Under the pieces are notes generated by a model. That model saw only the letters and a program-made list of their open reading frames with translations. It was not told where the DNA came from and did no database searches. DNA of 64,000 nt, taken from the NCBI RefSeq assembly GCF_003461625.1, contig NZ_QTXL01000004.1, positions 124,313 to 188,312 of the forward strand, read 5' to 3'. The stretch's first letter is position 1. Every line of letters begins with the position of its first letter. The DNA comes from Clostridium sp. AF15-31. Its GTDB lineage: Bacteria; Bacillota; Clostridia; Lachnospirales; Lachnospiraceae. Of this stretch, positions 17,542-26,467 are shown in pieces. Position numbers and translations under genes: made by a program.

Positions 17542-18606
17542 ATGATGAACAGATTCCTGAATTTTACAAAGAATTTTTTAATTACAGCAGCGATATTGGT
17601 ATGTGGATTTTTGTTGTCCCTGTTTATGCAGAAGGAGTGGGGAAATCAGACTTTGATACCCTCTATTTTTCTGTTGGATGTATTTCTGGTATCCGTTATC
17701 ACAGATGGTTTCTTATATGGTGCGGTCGCATCTGTCATCAGCATTCTGGCGGTAAATTATGCATTTACATTTCCGTATTTTAAGATTAATTTTACGATCC
17801 CGGAAAATATGATCTCTGCCGTTATCATGATAGCTATTGCAGTTATTACCTGCGGATTTACAAATAAGTTGAAGAGTCAGGAACAGTTAAAGGCAGAGAG
17901 TGAACAGGAGAAGATGCGGGCCAATCTGCTCCGATCCGTATCCCATGATTTTCGGACACCGCTTACAACGATTTATGGTGCAAGCTCTGCAATGTTAGAT
18001 GATAAGAATGAATTTACGGAGGAGCAGAAAAAAAGCATGCTTCGTGGAATCAAACAGGATGCACAATGGCTGTCGCGAATGGTTGAGAATATGTTATCGA
18101 TTACCAGACTGGATGGAAAAAATGTTAAGATCATTAAGATCCCGATTGCGTTGGATGAGCTGTTAGATTCTGTTCTGGTTAAGTTCAATAAACGGTATGA
18201 AGGTCAGAATGTTGAGATTGACATTCCGGATGAACTGATCATGATTCCGATGGATGCGATCTTAGTCGAGCAGTTGATCCTGAATCTGTTAGAAAATGCA
18301 GTTCAGCATGCAGAGGGGATGAATAAGCTTGGGCTTCGTGTATATACGAGTGGGCATTTTGCAGTATTTGAGATCCGGGACAACGGATGTGGTATTCCGG
18401 TTGATAAGGTAAAGGATATATTTGCAGGGAAACTGGTTTATGGTGAATCAGGACTTGACAGCAGTAAGAAAAATGCAGGGATCGGGTTGGCGGTATGTAC
18501 CACGATCGTAAAAGCACATGGTGGTGAGATCTCTGCGGAGAATCTGCAGGATGGCGGTGCTGTTGTGCGATTTACACTGGATATGGAGGAAACTGAGAAT
18601 GATTAA
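17542..18606 (+). CDS. sensor histidine kinase, KdpD C-terminal type
   Basis: 354 residues. The N-terminal DUF4118-like membrane domain has about four spans (12-110). It is followed by HisKA with His135 in SHDFRTPLTTIYG and an HATPase domain with N-box NLLENAVQHAE, DNGCGIP and AGIGLAVCTTIVKAHGG. This matches the C-terminal half of KdpD; the cytoplasmic KdpD and universal-stress domains are absent. No potassium transporter lies nearby, so the signal is unknown. It overlaps the response regulator gene by 8 bases, so the two are translationally coupled. The ATG pair at 17542/17545 follows GGAG. Confidence 0.93.
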   Translation: MMNRFLNFTKNFLITAAILVCGFLLSLFMQKEWGNQTLIPSIFLLDVFLVSVITDGFLYGAVASVISILAVNYAFTFPYFKINFTIPENMISAVIMIAIAVITCGFTNKLKSQEQLKAESEQEKMRANLLRSVSHDFRTPLTTIYGASSAMLDDKNEFTEEQKKSMLRGIKQDAQWLSRMVENMLSITRLDGKNVKIIKIPIALDELLDSVLVKFNKRYEGQNVEIDIPDELIMIPMDAILVEQLILNLLENAVQHAEGMNKLGLRVYTSGHFAVFEIRDNGCGIPVDKVKDIFAGKLVYGESGLDSSKKNAGIGLAVCTTIVKAHGGEISAENLQDGGAVVRFTLDMEETEND

Positions 18607-19303
18607 TAACAGATATAAGATATTGATAATTGAAGACGAAGAACATATTAATAATCTGATCAGTGCGCTGATGGAAGCAAATGGATATCAGGCTGTTTCC
18701 GCATATTCCTGTCGTGGGGGACAGATGATGTTTGCATCCCATCGTCCTGATCTTGTCATTCTGGATCTGGGATTGCCGGATCGGGATGGAATGACATTTT
18801 TAAGGGAAGTGCGGCAATCATCATTTACACCGATCATCGTTTTATCGGCACGTTCTGATGAGAGGGATAAAGTAGAGGCACTCAATGAGGGCGCAAATGA
18901 CTATGTAACCAAGCCATTCAGTTCAAATGAACTGGTAGCAAGAGTACGTTCAGCACTCCGTATCGCTACGCATCGGGCAGAGGATGGATTGCGGCCGGGT
19001 GGAAGATTCGAGGTTGGAGAGCTGGTTATCAATTATGATGCAAGACTGGTTACGATCGCCGGAAATGAAGTGAAGCTGACACAGACAGAATATAATATTG
19101 TAGCGTTGTTATCCGAGCATGCAGGTAAGATGCTGACCTACAGTTTTATCATCAACGAGATCTGGGGATATAATGATTCGGGAAGCCGGAAGAAGCTGCA
19201 GGTAAATATGGCGAATATCCGAAAGAAGTTCGGTGCAGTTCCCGGTAAGGAGAATTACATAACGAATGAATTAGGGGTCGGATACCGGATGTGTGATTCA
19301 TAG
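18599..19303 (+). CDS. OmpR/KdpE-family response regulator
   Basis: 234 residues. The receiver has the acidic cluster EDEE, phospho-Asp at about 56 (LVILDLGLPD) and Lys in YVTKPFSS. The winged-helix DNA-binding domain contains LTQTEYNIVALLSEHAGKMLTY and ends in GVGYRM, as in KdpE. The start at 18599 is chosen because GGAGGA lies 8 bases upstream inside the kinase gene and the receiver begins there. A longer frame from 18518 would add residues overlapping the kinase. A family B hairpin with a T-tract follows and probably terminates transcription. Confidence 0.94.
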   Translation: MINNRYKILIIEDEEHINNLISALMEANGYQAVSAYSCRGGQMMFASHRPDLVILDLGLPDRDGMTFLREVRQSSFTPIIVLSARSDERDKVEALNEGANDYVTKPFSSNELVARVRSALRIATHRAEDGLRPGGRFEVGELVINYDARLVTIAGNEVKLTQTEYNIVALLSEHAGKMLTYSFIINEIWGYNDSGSRKKLQVNMANIRKKFGAVPGKENYITNELGVGYRMCDS

Positions 19304-19315
19304 AAAAGAATTCTG

Positions 19316-19537
19316 AAACTCTACAGCATTCGGTCACGGGGATGGCGCTTGTTATAAATAACGTGCTGCGATTTCTGTTCTCTGGACATTGCCCTATTCG
19401 TAAATACTCCTGTGCTAACTCGCCTTTGGCTCAGACAAGCACTCGTATTTACTGGCAATGTGCAGTTCACAACGAAATCTCGCAATGTTATTTTATAACA
19501 AGCACCATCCCCGTGACCGAGTGCTGTAGAGTTTTTT
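19316..19537. repeat. long hairpin, family B copy 1, with terminator tail
   Basis: AAACTCTACAGCA...CGGTCACGGGGATGG...GCTTGTTATAA on the left pairs with TTATAACAAGC...CCATCCCCGTGACCG...TGCTGTAGAGTTT on the right. Inner stems are ACATTGCC/GGCAATGT, GTAAATAC/GTATTTAC and TGCT/AGCA. The right end carries a T-tract, so it probably terminates the kinase-regulator operon. Segments such as ACGTGCTGCGATTTCTGTTC and TTCGTAAATACTCCTGTGCT recur in copy 2. The rest of the 19304-19756 gap is the MarR promoter region. Confidence 0.85.
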
Positions 19538-19605
19538 GTATAATTAGATAATTGACTATAAGAGAAAGATTTTATGTTTTTTAATATAAAATACAGGAAG
19601 TGGTG

Positions 19606-19647
19606 TTGACACATTCTTTTTTTTGAACTAAAATGTAGCGTGCTACA
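19606..19647 (+). promoter_or_regulatory. promoter and MarR operator of the ABC exporter operon
   Basis: TTGACA (19606-19611), 17 bases, TAAAAT (19629-19634). The dyad TGTAGC-GT-GCTACA (19634-19647) starts at the last base of the -10 box, well placed for repression by the MarR protein encoded next. Confidence 0.7.
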
Positions 19648-19756
19648 CATGAAAAAAGATGTATAGTATGTATAAGATATGCAAGCTATATAACATTAAA
19701 TGTAAGAGCATTTTCCGGGAATTATACATAGCTGTAAATAAAAGAAAGGAACCGTA

Positions 19757-20221
19757 ATGGAACAGGAAAAGGATATGGATGCAGATCGAAAGCTGCCGTG
19801 TGGTCCGGAGAAGGACATCGGTTATTATATTAAGCGGATCAATGATAAGCTGAAGGCCGGATTTGACGCATATTTATGTGACGTGGATCTGACCAGTTCA
19901 CAGGCAAGAGTGATTGAATATGTGTACTGGAATGGTGGAATGGTGACACAGAAGGAGATCGAGGTATTTCTGGATGTAGCGCATCCGACAGTTGTCGGCA
20001 TCGTGAACCGTCTGGAAAAGAAAGGTTATCTGAACTGTCATCTGGATGAGAATAACAAACGAAATAAGATGGTATGCAGCACCTGTGAAGCTGAAAAACT
20101 GCTCAATAAAATGTATGAAGGCAGGAGAGCTGCGGAACAGAGACTGCTTCATTCTTTTTCAGAGAATGAGGTGGCGCAGGCGAAAAAGCTGCTTGAAAAA
20201 TTATATGAAAATATCAGATAA
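19757..20221 (+). CDS. MarR family transcriptional regulator
   Basis: 154 residues with a winged-helix domain: MVTQKEIEVFLDVAHPTVVGIVNRLEKKGYL is the helix-turn-helix and CHLDENNKRNKMV the wing. The N-terminal 20 residues are charged and non-conserved. It is the first gene of an operon with two ABC half-exporters (18 bases to the next start), so it most likely represses the exporter and is released by an exported compound. The palindrome at 19634-19647 is the likely operator. Confidence 0.9.
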   Translation: MEQEKDMDADRKLPCGPEKDIGYYIKRINDKLKAGFDAYLCDVDLTSSQARVIEYVYWNGGMVTQKEIEVFLDVAHPTVVGIVNRLEKKGYLNCHLDENNKRNKMVCSTCEAEKLLNKMYEGRRAAEQRLLHSFSENEVAQAKKLLEKLYENIR

Positions 20222-20238
20222 AGAAAGAAGGAGGACGT

Positions 20239-21990
20239 ATGATCAGAAAATTATTAAAAAGTTTGCGGGAATATAAGAAGCCGACACTGCTTACGATATT
20301 CTGTGCAGTAATTGAAGTAGTATTTGAGATTTTAATTCCACTTTGTATGTCTGATCTGTTGGATTTTGGTATCGAAGGTGGAAAGATGAGTATTGTCGTA
20401 AAGGATGGAACATGGCTGATTGTGCTTGCAGCCTTACAGCTTTTAACAGGTGTGCTTGCAGCAGTTCTCGGTGCGAAAGCGTCAGCAGGATTTTCCGCAA
20501 ATCTGCGACAGGATATCTATGATAATGTCCAGACATTTTCATTTTCTAACATAGATAAGTTTTCCACTTCATCTATCGTAACAAGACTGACCACAGACGT
20601 AACGAATATTCAGAACGCATATCAGATGATCATTCGTATTGCAGTCAGAGGACCGATCATGCTGATCTTTTCCGTGATCGTTTCCTTTACGATCAATGCA
20701 AAGCTGGCATGGATATTCCTGATCGTTATTCCGTTTATGGGATTCGGTCTGATATTTATAGCAACCAAGGTGCACCCGATCTTCGAACGGGTATTCCACA
20801 AATATGACGGTTTAAATAATATCGTTCAGGAAAATGTAAAGGGAATGCGGGTTGTCAAATCCTTTAATTCGCAGGAAGCCGAGATCGGCAAATTCAAACA
20901 TGCATCAGGTGATATCTATAAGGATTTTGTAAAGGCAGAAAGAATCCTGGCATTTAACTCTCCTTTGATGCAGTTCTTCATGTATGGATGTATGATCGCA
21001 ATTTCATGGATCGGTGCAAAAGCCATTGTGGCAAGCGGAAATAATGAAGCACTTGGACTTACGACCGGTAAGTTGACTGCACTTATCACATATGCGATGC
21101 AGATATTGATGTCACTTATGATGTTATCAATGGTATTTGTCATGATCATGATATCCAGATCTTCAACGGAACGTATCGTTGAGGTGCTTGAGGAGACAAC
21201 TACGATACAGAATCCGGAGAACCCGGTTCAGACTGTTGCAGATGGTTCGATCGTGTATGATCATGTGGATTTCTCTTACAGCAAACGGGCAGATAAGAAA
21301 GTTATTGACGGAGCAGATCTTAAGATCCGATCCGGTGAGACCGTTGGTATTATCGGTGGAACCGGTTCATCGAAGTCTTCCTTTGTCCAGTTGATCCCTC
21401 GTCTGTATGATGTGACAGGCGGAACACTTATGGTCGGTGGCGTGGATGTCCGCAAATATGACCTGCAGGTGCTTCGTGATGCAGTTGCAATGGTTCTTCA
21501 GAAGAATGAACTGTTTTCAGGGACAATAAAAGAGAACCTCCGCTGGGGAAATGAACAGGCGACGGATGAAGAAGTAAAAGAAGCCTGCCGTCTTGCCTGC
21601 GCGGATGAATTCGTTGAGGCGATGCCGGATGGATATGATACCTACATTGAACAGGGTGGAACAAATGTCTCCGGTGGACAGAAGCAGCGTCTTTGTATTG
21701 CGCGGGCACTTCTTAAGAAACCGAAGATATTGATCCTCGATGATTCGACCAGTGCGGTTGATACAAAGACCGATGCGATGATCCAGAAAGCATTTGCCGA
21801 ATACCTGCCGGACACGACCAAGATCATCATTGCGCAGAGAATTTCCTCTGTTCAGCACGCAGATAAGATCGTGGTATTGGATGATGGTAAGATCATGGAT
21901 GTAGGTACGCATGAAGAATTGATCGTAAAGAGTCCGATCTACAGAGAAGTATATGAATCACAGCAGAAGGGAGGCGGTCAGGATGAGTAA
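20239..21990 (+). CDS. ABC exporter half-transporter with degenerate nucleotide site
   Basis: 583 residues: six membrane spans (about 1-310), then an ATPase domain. Its motifs deviate in several places. Walker A reads GGTGSSKSS (373-381), with Ser where the invariant Gly before Lys is expected. Walker B ends ILDDST, with Asp in place of the catalytic Glu. The switch histidine is Gln (IAQRISSV). The signature VSGGQKQR is intact. In heterodimeric exporters (TM287/288, BmrCD) one site is naturally degenerate in the Glu and His positions; the Walker A change goes further. The partner gene overlaps by 8 bases. The substrate is unknown, with multidrug export likely. Confidence 0.93.
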   Translation: MIRKLLKSLREYKKPTLLTIFCAVIEVVFEILIPLCMSDLLDFGIEGGKMSIVVKDGTWLIVLAALQLLTGVLAAVLGAKASAGFSANLRQDIYDNVQTFSFSNIDKFSTSSIVTRLTTDVTNIQNAYQMIIRIAVRGPIMLIFSVIVSFTINAKLAWIFLIVIPFMGFGLIFIATKVHPIFERVFHKYDGLNNIVQENVKGMRVVKSFNSQEAEIGKFKHASGDIYKDFVKAERILAFNSPLMQFFMYGCMIAISWIGAKAIVASGNNEALGLTTGKLTALITYAMQILMSLMMLSMVFVMIMISRSSTERIVEVLEETTTIQNPENPVQTVADGSIVYDHVDFSYSKRADKKVIDGADLKIRSGETVGIIGGTGSSKSSFVQLIPRLYDVTGGTLMVGGVDVRKYDLQVLRDAVAMVLQKNELFSGTIKENLRWGNEQATDEEVKEACRLACADEFVEAMPDGYDTYIEQGGTNVSGGQKQRLCIARALLKKPKILILDDSTSAVDTKTDAMIQKAFAEYLPDTTKIIIAQRISSVQHADKIVVLDDGKIMDVGTHEELIVKSPIYREVYESQQKGGGQDE

Positions 21991-23908
21991 ACAGAAGAAA
22001 CAGATGGACGCACCCGACAGAGAGCAGGGCAGCAGGGTCAATAAAAATACAGCCAAACGGCTGCTGTCCTATATCGGAGCATATAAGAAGACGCTGGTTG
22101 TTGTATTTATCTGTATTATCTTAAGTGCACTTGCAAGTGTAGCGTCGGCAATGTTTATCGAGATACTGATCGATGATTATATCACCCCGATCCTTGCAAT
22201 GGATCATCCGGTCTATACCGGGCTGATCAAGGCACTTTGTATGGTCGGCGTTATTTACCTGATCGGTGTATTTTCTACATGGTTTTATAACTACCTGATG
22301 GTAGGGATCGCACAGGGAACTCTGAAAACCATACGAGATGAGATGTTCGAGAAGATGCAGAGCCTGCCAATCCGTTATTTTGATACGCATACACACGGAG
22401 ATATCATGAGCTGCTATACCAACGATACTGATACGCTCCGCCAGATGATCGCACAGTCCCTTTCACAGATGATCTCATCGATATGTACGGTTGTTGCGGT
22501 ATTCTGCTGTATGTTATATCAGAGCATTTATCTGACACTGATCGTTGTCGTGATGCTGTTCTTTATCATGAAGCTGGTGAAGGTCATCGGTGGCAAGAGT
22601 GGATTTTATTTTATAAAACAGCAGCAGACACTTGGTGCATTAGATGGTTATATCGAGGAAATGGTCAATGGCCAGAAGGTTGTTAAGGTATTCTGCCACG
22701 AAGAGAAAGCCAGAGAAGATTTCCAGAAAAAGAATCAGGAATGGCAGCAGGCAGCAGCCAGTGCAAATGGTTATGCAAGCGGAATGATGCCGATGATGAA
22801 TGCATTTGGTTATGTGCAGTATGTAGTTGTAGCGGTTGTTGGAGCATGGCTTGCGATCTCCGGTGCAACGAATCTGACGCTGGTCGGAACGAATACAGCC
22901 ACTCTTGGTATGATCGCATCCTTCCTTACGTTGTCGAAGAACTTTACCAATCCGATCTCACAGCTTTCGAATCAGTTTAATGCGATCGTAACGGCACTTG
23001 CAGGCGCGGAACGTATCTTTAAGCTGATCGATGAAGAACCGGAAGTGGATAATGGTTATGTAACACTTGCAAATGTCAAAGAGAAAAATGGTGAGCTGGT
23101 GGAAGTGAAAGAACGAACCGGAATCTGGGCATGGAAGCATCCACATGAGGATGGCAGTCTTACTTACCAGAGATTAGAGGGCGATATCGTTCTGGATCAT
23201 GTGGATTTCAGCTACAATCCGGACAAACAGATCCTGCGTGATGTGACGCTCTATGCGAAACCGGGTCAGAAGATCGCATTTGTAGGTGCGACCGGAGCAG
23301 GAAAAACGACGATCACCAATCTGATCAATCGTTTCTATGATATAGACGATGGTAAGATCCGGTATGACGGAATCAATATTAATAAGATCCGCAAGAAGGA
23401 TCTGCGGGCATCTCTCGGTATTGTATTACAGGAGGTCAATCTGTTTACCGGAACGGTTATGGAGAACCTGAAATATGGAAATCCAAATGCCACGGATGAG
23501 GAATGTATTGCAGCCGCCAAGCTTGCGAATGCGCATAATTTCATTATGATGCTGCCAAATGGTTATGACACGGTGCTTGCCGGAGATGGAAGCGGATTGT
23601 CACAGGGACAGCGGCAGTTGATCTCGATCGCAAGAGCAGCCGTATCCAATCCGCCGGTTATGATATTGGATGAAGCAACCTCCTCGATCGATACAAGAAC
23701 GGAGGCGATGGTTCAGCAGGGAATGGACCGGCTGATGGAAGGCAGAACCGTATTTGTCATTGCACATCGTTTGTCTACAGTTAAGAATTCGGATGTTATC
23801 ATGGTACTGGATCATGGCGCAGTCATTGAACGTGGTACACATGAGGATCTGATCGCAAAGAAAGGAACCTATTACCAGCTTTATACCGGAGCATTTGAAT
23901 TGGAGTGA
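21983..23908 (+). CDS. ABC exporter half-transporter with canonical nucleotide site
   Basis: 641 residues: an N-terminal cytoplasmic stretch of about 30 residues, six membrane spans, and an ATPase domain with Walker A GATGAGKTT, signature LSQGQRQ, Walker B VMILDEATSSID and switch His in IAHRLSTV, all consensus. An insertion of about 45 residues (VKEKNGELVEVKERTGIWAWKH region) lies before the ATPase core. The start is the ATG at 21983, with GGGAGG 8 bases upstream and overlapping the partner's stop. An in-frame ATG at 21953 has no such site. Together with the upstream gene it should form a heterodimeric exporter. Confidence 0.94.
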   Translation: MSKQKKQMDAPDREQGSRVNKNTAKRLLSYIGAYKKTLVVVFICIILSALASVASAMFIEILIDDYITPILAMDHPVYTGLIKALCMVGVIYLIGVFSTWFYNYLMVGIAQGTLKTIRDEMFEKMQSLPIRYFDTHTHGDIMSCYTNDTDTLRQMIAQSLSQMISSICTVVAVFCCMLYQSIYLTLIVVVMLFFIMKLVKVIGGKSGFYFIKQQQTLGALDGYIEEMVNGQKVVKVFCHEEKAREDFQKKNQEWQQAAASANGYASGMMPMMNAFGYVQYVVVAVVGAWLAISGATNLTLVGTNTATLGMIASFLTLSKNFTNPISQLSNQFNAIVTALAGAERIFKLIDEEPEVDNGYVTLANVKEKNGELVEVKERTGIWAWKHPHEDGSLTYQRLEGDIVLDHVDFSYNPDKQILRDVTLYAKPGQKIAFVGATGAGKTTITNLINRFYDIDDGKIRYDGININKIRKKDLRASLGIVLQEVNLFTGTVMENLKYGNPNATDEECIAAAKLANAHNFIMMLPNGYDTVLAGDGSGLSQGQRQLISIARAAVSNPPVMILDEATSSIDTRTEAMVQQGMDRLMEGRTVFVIAHRLSTVKNSDVIMVLDHGAVIERGTHEDLIAKKGTYYQLYTGAFELE

Positions 23909-23916
23909 TAAATAGT

Positions 23917-24174
23917 AAAAACTCTACTGTTACCTGTCTCTGGTGGTTGCTCTTATTATAAAATAACGTGCTGCGATTTCTGTTCACTGCATATGCCTGA
24001 TTCGTAAATACTCCTGTGCTAACTCGCGTTCGGTTGAGCGGAGCACTTAGTGAAGACGAGCGTTAGCGTAGTTTGAGGTTAGTGTAGCTTACTCTGATCC
24101 GGCAACAACGAAATCTCGCAATATTATTTTATAATAAGCATAATACCCAGCCCTAGGAAGCAGTAGAGTTTTTT
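23917..24174. repeat. long hairpin, family B copy 2, with terminator tail
   Basis: AAAAACTCTACTG (23917-23929) pairs with CAGTAGAGTTTTT (24161-24173), and CTTATTATAAAATAA pairs with TTATTTTATAATAAG. It shares ACGTGCTGCGATTTCTGTTC, TTCGTAAATACTCCTGTGCT and AACGAAATCTCGCAAT with copy 1; the outermost ACTCTAC.G is also shared, but the middle arms differ. It follows the exporter operon and ends in a T-tract, so it is a likely terminator. Between it and the next element (24175-24363) I see only a weak possible promoter. Confidence 0.82.
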
Positions 24175-24363
24175 GCTATTTTTAGGCAGGCGGTAAATGG
24201 TGGATAGCGTATTGATTATAGCATGACTAGGTTTGCTATAAGAGAAAGTTATAACGAATTCTAATATTTATGTATTGTATTTTAGTTGGAATTTGTTATA
24301 TAATTCATACATTCCGAATAGGAATAGTAAGATAATGATGCGCAGAAACAAAAATTGTATTAA

Positions 24364-24504
24364 GTTTGAACACTTCGGATTACCAAGACAGAGGCATTTG
24401 AGTCCGCCGGTCCTTAGGTGGCGCTGTAAGCGGCAGCTTAGTACCGTTGCAGGACGAAACGAGCGGAAGCGTCCTCTGATTGGTAATGCCGAAAGTGTTC
24501 AAAC
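24364..24504. repeat. long capped hairpin, family A copy 2
   Basis: GTTTGAACACTTCGG and TTACCAA on the left pair with TTGGTAA and CCGAAAGTGTTCAAAC on the right. The core CGGTCCTTAG...CTTAGTACCG spans 24408-24446, and GTCC/GGAC closes the next stem. The right arm contains ACGAGCGGAAGCGTC, also found in copy 3. No T-tract flanks it. Confidence 0.82.
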
Positions 24505-24555
24505 ATGATGATATTACGTTACGGCATTAGTAAAATATAAGAAGGAGGAAATGCC

Positions 24556-25176
24556 ATGCGACAGGTATTATGCTTTGGTGATTCAAACACATATGGTTAT
24601 GTGCCGGGAACGGCAGAACGTTATGACTGGGATACCAGATGGACCGGAATCGTAGGAACCGGACTGATGGAAAAGGGATATATTGTACAGGAGGAAGGTC
24701 TGTGTGGCAGAACCACAGTATTTGACGATCCGCTTCGTCCGGGCAGACGTGGCAGTGAACTCCTTCCGATCATATTAGAAACCCATAAGCCGGAGGATTT
24801 GATCATTTTAATGCTTGGAACAAATGACTGTAAGACATTTTATGGTGCAACGGCAGGCAGTATCGGTTTAGGTATCCGTAAACTTGTGCGACAGATCCGG
24901 GATGGTGCGCCATCAGCGAAGATCCTTCTGATGTCACCGATCGCACTGGGCGAGAAGGTCTGGGATGGATTTGATCCGGAATTTGGAAAAAATTCTGTAC
25001 AAGTGTCCAAAGAGCTGCCGGAGATTTACCGGCAGATTGCGGAAGAAGAAGGACTTTATTATCTGGCGGCTTCTGATTATGCCGTACCATCGGAATGGGA
25101 TCAGGAGCACATGGATGAAGAAGGGCACAAGGCGCTGGCAGAAGCGGTACTGGAAAAGATTTCAGAGATATTGTAA
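24556..25176 (+). CDS. SGNH/GDSL hydrolase (arylesterase type)
   Basis: 206 residues. Block I is GDSNTYGY with the nucleophilic Ser at about 9, block III is GTNDCK, and the catalytic Asp-His pair is in DQEHMDEEGHKA near the C-terminus. There is no signal peptide, so it acts in the cytoplasm on an unknown ester, similar to lysophospholipase L1-like and acetylesterase enzymes. GAAGGAGG precedes the ATG. It lies 28 bases upstream of azlC and may share its transcript; no functional link is evident. Confidence 0.92.
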   Translation: MRQVLCFGDSNTYGYVPGTAERYDWDTRWTGIVGTGLMEKGYIVQEEGLCGRTTVFDDPLRPGRRGSELLPIILETHKPEDLIILMLGTNDCKTFYGATAGSIGLGIRKLVRQIRDGAPSAKILLMSPIALGEKVWDGFDPEFGKNSVQVSKELPEIYRQIAEEEGLYYLAASDYAVPSEWDQEHMDEEGHKALAEAVLEKISEIL

Positions 25177-25203
25177 TGTGAGTTAGGAGCACAGAGAAAA
25201 ATT

Positions 25204-25944
25204 ATGGCTGGGGAGACTGTAGACAGAAAAGAAGTATTAAAACAGGCATTTGTGAAGGCTCTGCCGATCACCGGAAGTTATCTCTTTGTCAGTATGGCAT
25301 ATGGACTTACGATGCAGGAAGCAGGACTTTCCTGGTTCTGGTCGTTGTTTACCAGCCTGACGGTATATACCGGCGCATTTCAGTTTGTGCTGGTAACATT
25401 CTTAAGTAGCGGTGCATCGATCCTCACGATCGCACTGACTGCATTGTTTATGAATAGCAGACAGTTCTTTTACGGACTGACATTTGTTGAAGATTTCAAG
25501 AAAATGGGTAAGCGTTATCCATATATGGTTCACACAATGACGGATGAGACATATGCCGTCAATTGTTCCATGCTGTCTTCTGAGGTGATAAGAGATCGTA
25601 ACGCAGAGAAGGAAAATGACCGGAAGCGCAGATTTGATATTATGTTTTATGTGGCATTATTCAGTCGTATATCCTGGATGGTGGGCGCTGTGCTTGGCGG
25701 CATACTCGGTCAGATCCTTCCGGTGAAATTAGAGGGGATCGATTTTTGTATGACAGCGTTATTTATTACGATCGCGATCGATCAATGGAGAAGTGTAAAA
25801 GTGCATTTGCCGGCACTTGCCGGGTTTATCGGAGGTGTGCTGTTGCTTCTGTTAATAGGAAAAGATTATTTCCTTCTTCCAACTTTGATTCTGGTATCAG
25901 GCCTGTTGCTGATCTGTGAAAGAAAGGTGGAAGCCCATGAATGA
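25204..25944 (+). CDS. azlC: branched-chain amino acid exporter large subunit AzlC
   Basis: 246 residues with about eight membrane spans. The family features are KALPITGSYLFVSMAYGLTMQEAG near the N-terminus and MNSRQFFYGLTFVEDF in the middle. AzlCD exports branched-chain amino acids and some analogues. AzlD overlaps the end by 8 bases, the usual arrangement. A duplicated fragment of azlD lies 1.4 kb downstream. Confidence 0.93.
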   Translation: MAGETVDRKEVLKQAFVKALPITGSYLFVSMAYGLTMQEAGLSWFWSLFTSLTVYTGAFQFVLVTFLSSGASILTIALTALFMNSRQFFYGLTFVEDFKKMGKRYPYMVHTMTDETYAVNCSMLSSEVIRDRNAEKENDRKRRFDIMFYVALFSRISWMVGAVLGGILGQILPVKLEGIDFCMTALFITIAIDQWRSVKVHLPALAGFIGGVLLLLLIGKDYFLLPTLILVSGLLLICERKVEAHE

Positions 25945-26248
25945 TCAATATGTATTGATCTGTATCCTTGTGTCTGTAGCGGCGACTTTGTTTATGCGGG
26001 CGCTCCCATTTACCATTCTCGGAAAGAGAAAACAAATCCCCGAAAAAATCCGGTATCTCGGACGAATCCTTCCGGCAGCCATCATGGCTGTGCTGATCGT
26101 ATACTGCCTGAAGGAAGTACCGACCGAATTCTTAAGCGGCGGCTATAAGAAGTTGATCGCAGCCGCAGTTTGTGTCGCCCTTCATGTGTGGAAAAAGAAT
26201 ACATTTGTCAGTATTATAGGCGGTACGATTGTGTATATGTTATTATGA
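25937..26248 (+). CDS. azlD: branched-chain amino acid exporter small subunit AzlD
   Basis: 103 residues with three or four membrane spans and the family motif TLFMRALPFTILGKRKQIPEKI. The start is the ATG at 25937, overlapping the azlC stop with AAAGGTGG upstream. An in-frame GTG at 25916 lies inside azlC without a site. It partners AzlC. A strong terminator follows at 26262-26307. Confidence 0.92.
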   Translation: MNDQYVLICILVSVAATLFMRALPFTILGKRKQIPEKIRYLGRILPAAIMAVLIVYCLKEVPTEFLSGGYKKLIAAAVCVALHVWKKNTFVSIIGGTIVYMLL

Positions 26249-26261
26249 GCAATGACACCGA

Positions 26262-26307
26262 AAAAAAGGGCTGTCGCACCAATCACTTAGTGCGGCAGCC
26301 CTTTTTT
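26262..26307 (+). terminator. intrinsic terminator after azlCD (bidirectional)
   Basis: AAAAAAGGGCTGTCGCAC pairs with GTGCGGCAGCCCTTTTTT around a 10-base loop. A- and T-runs on both sides allow termination on either strand. Confidence 0.9.
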
Positions 26308-26467
26308 GTAGTATCTGTTGTAACGAGATTACTTTGTTTTATTTGATCACATTGTTGACAGCCCCTCTATTTTGTGATGAGGCTATCTATTCTAAGAATA
26401 TGTCAATGAATAAGTATTATAGCCGGGGGATTATTATGTAAAAATAATTATGTTAATGAACTGTGCA

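Noticed and set aside
24275-24508. 77-codon ORF
   Set aside because: It is mostly the family A hairpin read through; the composition reflects the palindrome.
26262-26307. Long-hairpin family member
   Set aside because: It is a simple terminator with a 10-base loop and shows no core motif of either family.
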